Assembly: GCA_013396655.1 (NCBI GenBank)
Contig: WBMV01000462.1
Coordinates: 2,388,309 to 2,452,308 of the forward strand
Length of the DNA stretch: 64,000 nucleotides
Direction of reading: 5' to 3'
Origin: Campylorhamphus procurvoides
Taxonomy: Eukaryota; Chordata; Aves; Passeriformes; Dendrocolaptidae
How positions within the stretch are numbered: the stretch's first letter is position 1; each line of letters begins with the position of its first letter. The notes beneath the pieces are model-generated. The model was given only the letters and a program-made list of their open reading frames with translations, was not told the origin of the DNA and made no database searches. Both the position numbers and the translations under genes were made by a program. Below are positions 27,801 through 34,170 of this stretch, one piece after another.

Positions 27801-28972
27801 TCTTTGAGCACCAGCTGGGCTGTAGTCCTGGTGTTCAGCTGTGTTACATCTCCTTACGGTGCAGCCACTACACACAAGTAAAGCACAGCCTGTTCAGAGG
27901 TGGGACAAACACCTGGGACAGGAGATGAGATGAACAGTCACAACATCTGCCCTCTGAGAAGCAGCTTCGTGTGCTGGAGCCCCTTCCCACAAAACGAGGA
28001 GCACACAGGCACCTGGAATATCCTGTGCTGAAGACAAGGGGGTTGGTTCCTGCAGCTCTGGGCACCTTCCCTAAAACTTTCCATTTTAGCACCTTGTAAG
28101 CTCAGAAGTTCCTCTGGGGAGCATCCCCCTCCCTCCCTGGAGGGAACTTGAAGCTCCTGCACTGCCAAGGTTTGTATTCAGAGTCACAGAATGAGTTAGT
28201 TTGGAAAAAACCACTGAGATAACCGAGTCCAACCTGTGCCCGATCCCCACCCTGTCAACTAAAGCAGAACACCCTGTCCAGTCTTTCCCTGAACACCTCC
28301 AGGGATGGCAACTCCTCCACCTCCCTGGGCAGCTCGTTCTGATGTCTGTGAAGAAATTCCTCCTGATAGCCAACCTAAACCTGCCCTGGCACAGCCTGAG
28401 GCCCTGTCGCCTTGTCCTGTCCCTGTTCCCTGGGAGCAGAGCCCGACCCCCCCCGGCTCCCCCTCCTGTCAGCGAGTTCCAGAGAGCCACAAGGTCCCCC
28501 CTGCGCCTCCTTTTCTCCAGGCTGAGCCCCCCAAGCCTCTCCTGCTGCTCCAGCCCCTTCCCCAGCTCCTCTGTCCGCTCTCTGGCTCAGCCTCACGCAC
28601 ACGGCCCCGCTCAAAACCCGCACTGACATCACCCCCCACCCCACACCGTCCAGTGCCAGGGGGCCTGGGGCCGCCCCTCCGCCAGCCCTGCCGCGGCTGT
28701 CAGGGCACATCCCCGGGGTGCTCGGGCCCCTCAGCAGCGAGGACAGCTGGGACAGCGCGGCCCTGCCCCGGCCCCGCGGCCTAGCGGCACCCCCGCAACC
28801 TCCTCCTCCTCCTCCTCCTCCTCCTCCGGCGGCGCGCTCGCCCTGGGCCCGCCGGCCGGCGCCTCACCTGGCGGACACGGTGCAGGGCGTCCACGAAGCC
28901 CTCGGGCTTGATCCCCACGGGCGCCGCGCCCTGGTTTTGGCTCTGGCCCTGCCCCTGCGCCAGGTCCGCCAT
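1..28972 (-). CDS. FUBP3: FUBP3, far upstream element-binding protein 3 (partial gene; C-terminal exons lie beyond position 1)
   Basis: Whole-gene entry; the coding exons follow. Twelve exons join in consistent phase to 379 residues. The product is a nuclear and cytoplasmic KH-domain protein of the FUBP family, known to bind single-stranded DNA/RNA such as the MYC far upstream element and mRNA 3' UTRs. Visible domains: a short Gln-rich N-terminus (1-35), a conserved linker, KH1 (about 85-150, GRGG loop at 101-104), KH2 (about 169-236, GKGG loop at 186-189), KH3 (about 261-327, GRNG loop at 277-280), an RG-rich linker (344-353) and the start of KH4 ending at its loop (378-380). Human FUBP3 is 572 residues, so about a third, including the Tyr-rich activation segments, is missing to the left. 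Sequence and exon order fit FUBP3 better than FUBP1 or KHSRP, for example [18 protein letters not shown]. All splice sites seen are GT-AG. Identification is near certain. Confidence 0.97.
3806..3947 (-). CDS. FUBP3: FUBP3 coding exon 12 (RG-rich linker and start of KH4, residues 333-380)
   Basis: 142 nt encoding [20 protein letters not shown], then [20 protein letters not shown], then CGLVIGK(G). The RGRGRGRG run is an RGG-like motif typical of arginine methylation and RNA contact. The exon stops inside the KH4 GXXG loop after the first base of Gly380. The acceptor is TAAG and the donor GTGGGT. The next exon, expected to begin GENIKSINQQ, is not found between 1 and 3805 and must lie to the left of the window. 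Confidence 0.96.
5148..5248 (-). CDS. FUBP3: FUBP3 coding exon 11 (end of KH3, residues 299-332)
   Basis: 101 nt encoding (D)[18 protein letters not shown] then [15 protein letters not shown]. It ends KH3 with its third helix. Compared with human the run is DDGISPERAAQVMGPPDRC, so a few residues differ. Acceptor CAG, donor GTGGGT, phase 0 end. Confidence 0.96.
5916..6018 (-). CDS. FUBP3: FUBP3 coding exon 10 (KH3 core, residues 265-299)
   Basis: 103 nt encoding [20 protein letters not shown] then [14 protein letters not shown]. The KH3 GXXG loop is G277-R-N-G280. It is identical or nearly so to human FUBP3. Acceptor CAG, donor GTTTGT, ending one base into Asp299. The only intron shorter than 400 bp in FUBP3 (395 bp) separates it from exon 9. 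Confidence 0.96.
6414..6518 (-). CDS. FUBP3: FUBP3 coding exon 9 (KH2-KH3 linker, residues 230-264)
   Basis: 105 nt in phase 0, encoding [20 protein letters not shown] then [15 protein letters not shown]. This is the last helix of KH2 and the short linker into KH3. Human has [15 protein letters not shown], so the linker is well kept. Acceptor TAG, donor GTATGT. Confidence 0.97.
8438..8536 (-). CDS. FUBP3: FUBP3 coding exon 8 (KH2, residues 197-229)
   Basis: 99 nt, phase 0 at both ends, encoding [20 protein letters not shown] then [13 protein letters not shown]. These are the beta-2 to beta-3 strands of KH2 and are almost identical to human FUBP3. Acceptor CAG, donor GTATGT. Confidence 0.97.
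9427..9589 (-). CDS. FUBP3: FUBP3 coding exon 7 (KH1-KH2 linker and start of KH2, residues 142-196)
   Basis: 163 nt, the longest FUBP3 exon here. It encodes the end of KH1 ([20 protein letters not shown]), the acidic linker [10 protein letters not shown] and KH2 up to [20 protein letters not shown] then KQLQ. The KH2 GXXG loop is G186-K-G-G189. Human has IGRGG; here IGKGG, a conservative change that keeps a basic loop. Donor GTGCGC, ends in phase 0. Confidence 0.97.
12103..12160 (-). CDS. FUBP3: FUBP3 coding exon 6 (end of KH1, residues 123-142)
   Basis: 58 nt encoding (D)[18 protein letters not shown](E), the last strand and start of the third helix of KH1. Acceptor CAG at 12161-12163, donor GTGAGT. 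Phases match exons 5 and 7. Confidence 0.95.
12908..12979 (-). CDS. FUBP3: FUBP3 coding exon 5 (KH1 core, residues 99-123)
   Basis: 72 nt encoding (I)[20 protein letters not shown] then IAP(D). It carries the KH1 GXXG nucleic-acid-binding loop G101-R-G-G104 and the following helix. Acceptor CAG, donor GTAAGA. Human has IASESSGIPERP after the helix; here it is [12 protein letters not shown], a small change at the variable loop. Confidence 0.95.
14525..14574 (-). CDS. FUBP3: FUBP3 coding exon 4 (50-nt exon, start of KH1, residues 82-99)
   Basis: Encodes (R)[16 protein letters not shown](I), the first strand and first helix of KH1. The acceptor is TTTTAG at 14575-14580 and the donor GTAAGT. A second AG inside the exon (before 14560) would break the frame with exon 3, so the upstream acceptor is used. 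Human has [17 protein letters not shown] here, so Thr83 is Ala. Confidence 0.93.
16105..16138 (-). CDS. FUBP3: FUBP3 coding exon 3 (34-nt small exon, residues 71-82)
   Basis: Only 34 nt long, it encodes (V)[10 protein letters not shown](R), which matches human FUBP3 exactly between the DDG of exon 2 and KH1. It has an acceptor CAG and a GTAAGC donor. It starts after one base of Val71 and ends two bases into Arg82. It is too short for ORF scanning and was found from the expected protein. Confidence 0.93.
16139..22684 (-). other. FUBP3: FUBP3 intron 2
   Basis: 6546 bp of AT-rich sequence with no open frame that resembles a protein, no recognised repeat family and no RNA gene. It is one of the two largest FUBP3 introns in the window. 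Confidence 0.75.
22685..22790 (-). CDS. FUBP3: FUBP3 coding exon 2 (residues 36-71)
   Basis: This 106-nt exon encodes [20 protein letters not shown] then [15 protein letters not shown], nearly identical to the human linker between the N-terminus and KH1. Acceptor TAG at 22791-22793, donor GTGAGC at 22679-22684. It ends one base into Val71. Confidence 0.95.
26905..27240 (-). mobile_element. CR1 LINE 3' fragment in FUBP3 intron 1
   Basis: On the plus strand the text runs through phrases typical of reverse-complement CR1: TGGCCTTGGACACTTCCAGG, GGGGCAGCCACAGCTTCTCT, CCCCCTTGTCCTATCACTA and CTTCTCTTCTCCAGCTTGAA, ending near CCTCCTCTGGACTTG. The element therefore lies on the minus strand. It is a 5'-truncated, degraded copy with no coding capacity. 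Edges are approximate. Confidence 0.88.
28181..28610 (-). mobile_element. CR1 LINE 3' fragment in FUBP3 intron 1, near promoter
   Basis: Starts at GTCACAGAATGAGTTAG and passes through GAGTCCAACCTGTGCCCGAT, CTCCAGGGATGGCAACTCCT, AAGAAATTCCTCCTGATAGC and TTTTCTCCAGGCTGAGCCCC, all reverse-complement CR1 3' sequence. It is GC-richer than the copy at 26.9 kb and ends within 260 bp of FUBP3 exon 1, so it partly forms the inner shore of the CpG island. Minus orientation; non-coding. Confidence 0.9.
28799..28828. repeat. TCC/GGA triplet microsatellite
   Basis: About nine uninterrupted TCC triplets on the plus strand (GGA on the transcribed strand) in FUBP3 intron 1, just inside the exon 1 donor. Purine-rich in the transcript, so it could act as an intronic splicing enhancer; that is only an inference. 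Confidence 0.95.
28868..28972 (-). CDS. FUBP3: FUBP3 coding exon 1 (residues 1-35)
   Basis: The exon reads [15 protein letters not shown] then [19 protein letters not shown], and a GTGAGG donor follows at once. The start at 28970-28972 is chosen because human FUBP3 begins MAELVQGQSAPVG and the context is strong (G at -3 and G at +4). Relative to human there are about seven extra Gln/Gly/Asn residues near the N-terminus. The frame is open upstream to another ATG at 29084-29086, which would add 38 Arg/Pro-rich residues; this looks like translated 5' UTR. The exon ends in phase 0. Confidence 0.95.
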
Positions 28973-29165
28973 GGCCCGCCCCGCTCCGCCCGGGGCCCCG
29001 CGCCCGGAAAGGGAAGGAGCCCCCCGCTTCCGCCGGAAGTGCCGCTGGGGGCGGGGCCCGCGCGGAGGGGCGGAGCGAGGGGGCAAGGATGGAAGGGCCG
29101 GGCGGGGTTAGAGGAGGCCACGCCCCTTTGGCATCCAGGCCATGCCCCCCGCGGGAGAGCGTGGG
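28973..29165 (-). promoter_or_regulatory. FUBP3: FUBP3 promoter and 5' UTR region in CpG island
   Basis: Immediately upstream of the FUBP3 start codon the sequence is very GC- and CpG-rich with no TATA box, as expected for a housekeeping promoter. Visible elements include a palindromic ETS/GABP-type site at 29027-29040 (CTTCCGCCGGAAGT), a GC box at 29047-29056 (GGGGGCGGGG), a second GGGGCGG near 29066 and a CACGCCCC KLF/Sp-type site at 29119-29126. The transcription start cannot be fixed from sequence; 29.00-29.10 kb is likely. The region ends at a single-N join (29166), and a diverged copy lies at 29634-29768. Confidence 0.75.
29031..29165. repeat. Duplicated segment A, copy 1 (promoter-proximal)
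   Basis: 135 bp from CGCCGGAAGTGCCGC to GGGAGAGCGTGGG. It is repeated at 29634-29768 with the same length but many substitutions. It ends exactly at the N at 29166. Confidence 0.85.
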
Positions 29166-29166
29166 N

Positions 29167-29370
29167 CATCCCAGCCCTGCCCCTGCCATCCCAGCCCTGC
29201 TCGGTCCATCCCAGCCCTGCCCGTGCCATCCTGTCCTTCCCTGCCTGTTCCATCACATTTTTGACTATGCCATCCCACCTCTACCTGTGCTATTCCATCC
29301 CCACCTGTGGCCATCCTCTACCTGCTCGTTCAATTCTGTCCTGCCTGTGCCACCCTGTCCCTCCCTGCCT
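29167..29370. repeat. Degenerate minisatellite (CATCCCAGCCCTGCC-type)
   Basis: Around a dozen imperfect copies of a 15-17 bp unit such as CCATCCCAGCCCTGCC, decaying rightwards into CCATCCCCACCTGTGG and similar. It begins right after the N at 29166. Confidence 0.8.
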
Positions 29371-29632
29371 GTGCCACCCCCTCCATCCCTGCTGTGGTGT
29401 CTCAAAGGTGTCCCACCACTTAACCCGTCTGTGGAAACATCACCCACAGCACCTGTTTCCTGTCTGGCTTGGTCCATATGTTTGAGGACTGTGTTCCTGA
29501 CCCACATGGCTGTGACTGGACGCTGCTATAGTGCTGGTGACACCTTTCACAAAGCTCCTGGGCATGGAGTATCAGTGTGTTCTGTCAGTGTTCTCCAGGG
29601 AGCTCTGCCAAGAACTAGAGATCCCAGAGGTG
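29371..29632. repeat. Duplicated segment B, copy 1
   Basis: 262 bp from GTGCCACCCCCTCCATCCC to GATCCCAGAGGTG. By eye it is identical to 29998-30259. It ends at the N at 29633. Confidence 0.92.
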
Positions 29633-29633
29633 N

Positions 29634-29768
29634 CGCCGGAAGTGCCGCTGGGGGGCGGGGCCCGCGCGGAGGGGCGGGGCGGCCGGGCAGGGATGGGAGG
29701 GAGGGCGGAGTTAGAGGAGGCCACGCCCCTTTGGCATCCAGGACACGCCCCCCGCGGGAGAGCGTGGG
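29634..29768. repeat. Duplicated segment A, copy 2
   Basis: Starts directly after the N at 29633 and matches 29031-29165, including the CCGGAAGT and GGGGCGGGGC motifs, with clustered differences in the middle (for example AGCGAGGGGGC against GGCGGCCGGGC). Confidence 0.85.
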
Positions 29769-29797
29769 AACCCCGCGGGGAGGGGACCCTGTGCGGG

Positions 29798-29940
29798 ACA
29801 CCGGGACTGACATCGGCATCCCGGTCCTCATCCCAGCATCCCAGCCCTGACACCGGCACTGTCACCGGCACTGTCACTGGCACTGACACCGGCATCCCCC
29901 TCCTCATCCCGGCATTCCGGTCCTGGTCCTGTCATCCATG
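29798..29940. repeat. Minisatellite (CACCGGCACTGT-type)
   Basis: Runs of a 12-bp unit (CACCGGCACTGT, CACTGGCACTGA) mixed with CATCCCGGTCCTCATCCC units. GC-rich and probably unstable in assembly; the N at 29987 follows shortly after. Confidence 0.8.
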
Positions 29941-29997
29941 GCCCTGACAATGGCATCCCGGGATCCCAGCCCTGCCTGGTCCATCCNATGCCAGGCT

Positions 29998-30259
29998 GTG
30001 CCACCCCCTCCATCCCTGCTGTGGTGTCTCAAAGGTGTCCCACCACTTAACCCGTCTGTGGAAACATCACCCACAGCACCTGTTTCCTGTCTGGCTTGGT
30101 CCATATGTTTGAGGACTGTGTTCCTGACCCACATGGCTGTGACTGGACGCTGCTATAGTGCTGGTGACACCTTTCACAAAGCTCCTGGGCATGGAGTATC
30201 AGTGTGTTCTGTCAGTGTTCTCCAGGGAGCTCTGCCAAGAACTAGAGATCCCAGAGGTG
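29998..30259. repeat. Duplicated segment B, copy 2
   Basis: Second copy of 29371-29632, beginning 11 bp after the N at 29987 and then running on into unique intergenic sequence. Both copies contain the same short open frames, so those frames are not independent evidence of coding. Confidence 0.92.
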
Positions 30260-30870
30260 CCCTCACATCCCCATGGAGCACCCAGGCCTGGTTTGGTCCC
30301 CAGTCACATCCCTCCCACTGCAGCAGAGCAGCAGGAGGCTCTGGGATGATGCAAGGACCAGTTAGTCCAGGATTAATGCAAAAAACATGCAAAGCTTGTT
30401 CCTTGAGCAGGGCCTTGCACAGCCCTTCCTGCTGAGACCTCCCAAATTGCAGCCTGCAGCCAGCTCCTGGCCTGGCTGGCTTTGCACCCTGAGCCTGGAA
30501 TAGCCCAAGATTCCCTGATCCCAGACCCCATTTCCCAAAGCCCTGAGTAGGAAATTCATGACCCAAGTGATGTCCTGCATAGCGTTGCTTCCTCCTCGGC
30601 TGGTTCTTGCTCTTTGCAGTTTCATGCATCTCATTTGTGCCTACAGGAGTAGGCAGGAATTGCTGAGGCTGATGGAATTATCTGGTGCCTTTCCAAGAGC
30701 AGGGAACACACTCCCTTACTGGGACACACAGTCTGCTCCCCTCACCTCTGTTACACCAGCTTATCTCCAGCCTTTCCTCCCTTCAGAAGTTGGGATCATT
30801 TTCTTAAGCAAAAAAACCCATTTATTTCAGGAGAAAGGGACACAGCCCATGGGAGATGGATTCTAATGAC

Positions 30871-31008
30871 AGAATCATAGAATCACAGACTGGTTTGGGT
30901 TTGAAGGGACCTTAAAGATCATCTTGTTCCACCCCCTTCCCTTGTGCAGGGACACCTTCCACTAAACCCAGTTGCTCAGAGCTCCATCCAGGCTGGCCTT
31001 GAGCACTA
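30871..31008 (-). mobile_element. CR1 LINE 3' end fragment
   Basis: Begins AGAATCATAGAATCACAGAC, the reverse complement of the CR1 3' terminal octamer repeats, then TTTGAAGGGACCTTAAAGAT, GGGACACCTTCCACTAAACC and CATCCAGGCTGGCCTTGAGC. It is on the minus strand, about 140 bp, heavily 5'-truncated and non-coding. Confidence 0.95.
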
Positions 31009-31711
31009 CAGACCATCTGTATCAGCTCAGCCATCCCATCGACTTCCAGTCATGGTAGAGGCAACTTCTCCAGCCATGCCCCAGGCTTTGCTTCTTCCTC
31101 TCTTGCAAAGAGAAAGCACAGAGAGTTTATTGGATTCAGGGACTTTTCCCCTCCTAATCCTGGCTGGGAAGACCCAACATGCTCAGCCTTTTCTAAGCTG
31201 CCCCTTTTTCCAGGCAGGTCCTGGGTGGGGGAATCAGCCTGACAGCCCCACTCAGCTCTCAGAGGTGCCCTGTTCTCAGCAGGATTCATCCCATGACCCT
31301 CTGGCTAATGCCAACCTCAAAGAGACTACAAGGGGGACCAAACCTGAATCATAAAGCCCCCAGTCCTGGAACACCGACGGGGAGAAGCTGGAACCTTCAT
31401 TGCCAGACCCAGAGCTGAATTTTGGCATCCTCAAGCCCTGGAAAGAGATGGAGGAGCCTCTTTAATGCCAGGCAGGACGAGGACCAAGGCACCAAGCTGC
31501 CAGGATGGTGACAACCAGCCCCAGTGCCAGATGGGCAGGGATGGTCTGGAGGGAAAGGCAAGAAGACATCAGGCAGCAGTTGAAAAGAAGGAAATTACAG
31601 GCCTTAAACACTCCCAGAAACAAATTTCTGATGTAAATCTTCCTTTTGAGGAATAAAAAAAACAGGGGGAAAAAAAAAAGCGCCTCTATCAGCCGCCTCC
31701 CCCCTCGCCCG

Positions 31712-31742
31712 AGACACACACACACCTTCGCACACACACACG
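31712..31742. repeat. CA dinucleotide repeat, interrupted
   Basis: ACACACACAC runs interrupted by CTTCG. A short interrupted microsatellite. Confidence 0.9.
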
Positions 31743-31801
31743 CTGAAATTAGTTGTGACAGCTGAAATTCTCTGCTGGTTGGATGCTGTTTGACAGGGCA
31801 C

Positions 31802-31870
31802 TTAAAAAAGGAGGGAGGGGAAAAAAAGGAGGAGAAGAAGAAGAAAAGGGAAAGTGGTTTGGTGTCGCAT
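31802..31870. repeat. Polypurine tract
   Basis: Almost unbroken A/G on the plus strand (AAAAAAGGAGGGAGGGG, then GGAGGAGAAGAAGAAGAAAA). Low complexity; the open frame across it is not a gene. Confidence 0.85.
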
Positions 31871-32259
31871 GGGGGAGGCGGAGGGGGGTGATGTGGTGGG
31901 GGGTTTCGAGTGATACAAGACGCATAATTCAGGCTTCTTGGATTGCAAAAGCTCCTCTTACCTAAAGGGCCTGCTGCCTTTATTTTTATCCAAATGGCTC
32001 AATTACTGCAAAGCCCCACAGAGAAAATTATGGATGTTTGCCTCTATTTTTCTCCCCTTGTCTCGACAACTGTAGATATTTTGTTTTCCTTCTTTCCATC
32101 TCTTTTTTTTTCTTTTTTCTATTTTTTTCCCCCTCTTGGTGGTGGTGGTTGCAGGGGGTAGGAGGTAGCTAGGAGTGAGGATGGGGTACGGAGATGGAGG
32201 GACCCAGGGTGAGGGATGGGGCACTGGCAGGTGGTGGCTCTGCCACCATCACACAACTT

Positions 32260-32432
32260 GGTCCTCTCTCCTTCTCCCCCACATCACCTCACACCTCTGG
32301 CTCCTCACATCCCCTTCGTCCCCAATCCCCTGCTCTTCTCCCTTTCTCCAGCCCTCTCTCCCTCTCTTCTCCCCCACCTCCCTCCTCTCCTTCCCCCTGC
32401 TCTCCTCCCCATCACCCCCTCCCCGTGCCTCT
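32260..32432. repeat. CT-rich pyrimidine tract
   Basis: About 170 bp dominated by C and T on the plus strand (CTCTCTCCCTCTCTTCTCCC and similar). The Pro/Ser/Leu-rich open frames that cross it are products of composition. Confidence 0.85.
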
Positions 32433-34133
32433 CAAAGCCACCATAATAGCAGCTTGTTTGGCACTTCACTTGGTCTCAATGAGAAAATTCCCCTCTCTCC
32501 CTCTTCTTGCCTTCGTTATTTCCAAACCCTGCAATAGCTCCTTTGCTCAGGGCTGCGGGAAGTGCCCATTTTTCAACATTTTTCTTTGGCTTATGTTTGT
32601 CATCCTCTGAATTACCACACCGGGGAGTCCAGTCAGCCCGACACCGGGCCCTGCTATTCACGCCTCTCCTGCTCCTTGAGATCATGTAGGGAGAAATTAG
32701 TTATTTATTTCGAGCACCACTGCAATGCACTTCCCCACACAAGTGTTTGTTTTGATCTCCTGCTGGAAAAGGAGGCTCCACAGGGAGTGCCAGTGCAGGA
32801 GGAGGGCTGGGACTGGTGGGAGATACGGTGAGGGCAGGGCAGGGTGTGGGAAGACGCAGGTACTCCCAGGAAAGCTGTGGGCATGGAGACCCCCACCATG
32901 CTGAGCTGCTTCCCTGAGGCTGCACCTGGAGCTGATGCTCTCTGCAGGTCCTGAGAGTTTCCAGGTGATCTTGTCCCATCAGGGCACCTGGTTGTTCTCC
33001 ATGGTTTTATCTCTAGGTAATATCTGAGACTGTCTGGAGCCAGGGGAGCATCCCAGCCCAAAGTGGCCATGACTGTACCAGGCAGTGCAACCCAGGAGTC
33101 TCTGCCAAATGCTGAAAGATCTGGCAGATTTGATGGCCAGAAGAACCCTTGCACAGCCCACAGCCACTGGACACAGCCCCCAGACCTGTTCACCAGATGC
33201 TGCCCTGCCCACCCTGTACCACTTCACAGAGCAGGACCAGGGCAGCAAGGCTTTGGAGCAAGGGCAACACAGACCAGGAAACATTCACCAGCTCAGACAT
33301 AGACCCAGTTGATGGGACATAAAAAGGACACTGCTTGTCCTTGGAGGTTGTGATCCACCTGCCCTCCTCATGTGCCAAGGTCAGGAGCCAGCGAGTCCCA
33401 CGGCAGAGCCCAGTGGTGCCATTGCAGACCAGGCTGGCATCACTGTGGCTCCACAGCTGAGATGCTGCCAAAGCTCCTGAGCCCTTCTCCTTGTGGAGGT
33501 GCCACAGGCAGGCACAAGCAGCACTGGCATTGGCAGGATTCAGGGAAGGGGCCCAGGGAGCTGCAGCTTTAAAGAAAGAAGAGGAGCAGCAGGAGGAAGA
33601 AAATGCAAAATTGGCCCAGTGGGTAGACCTGCTATTTAAGTGCAGTTGAGAAAGGAGAGGGAGGAATTATAGGAGAAATGATAGTGCCCTGACAGCTGCC
33701 ATTTCCCACCGCCAGTCTCCCCTAATGGAGTCCTAATGTAGTGGTGGGCTCTTCGCTGACAGCCCAGCCTGAGACAGGGCTCGTCTTTGTGCTGGTGACA
33801 GATGGGACAGTCCGGCAACAAACCTGTAATCCTCTGATTTCTGCCTCAGCTTAACCCCTTCTCTCCTCAGCACCCACTTGGTCCCAGGTGTGTGGCTGGT
33901 GTGGGGTCCATCCTGCCTGTGGGGTCCCCCATCATCCCACGGCACCATCCAGGTCTGGCAGCTCTGCAGGGCATTGGGAATGCTTGGGAATGGCAGGCAG
34001 CTGCCTGCAGCTCCCTCAGAGTCACTTGGCTGCTGCTGCCTGGGCTGGGCAGCCTGGTCAGTGAGCCTGGGCAGGCAGCAGCACGGCTCCTGTGGGTCTC
34101 TGGGACCCTGCTCTGCCCCTGTGACAGTGAAGA

Positions 34134-34170
34134 GGGCAGGTGAGCATGGGCAGGTGAGCATGGGCAGGGG
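34134..34170. repeat. Short tandem repeat, 14-bp unit
   Basis: GGGCAGGTGAGCAT is present about two and a half times in a row. Unique sequence lies on both sides. Confidence 0.85.

Larger units (their letters stand above)
22791..28867 (-). other. FUBP3: FUBP3 intron 1
   Basis: 6077 bp. The left part is AT-rich unique sequence; the right part carries two CR1 fragments (26905-27240 and 28181-28610) and then rises in GC into the promoter CpG island. A TCC triplet repeat lies at 28799-28828, about 40 bp from the exon 1 donor. Confidence 0.8.

Noticed and set aside
28718..29485. 255-codon plus-strand frame rich in Pro, Ala and Arg
   Set aside because: It is antisense to FUBP3 exon 1 and its promoter, crosses an N, a triplet repeat and a minisatellite; composition explains it.
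29634..29768. A second FUBP3-type promoter with its own ETS and GC boxes
   Set aside because: It starts at an N and duplicates 29031-29165; misassembly is more likely than a second promoter.
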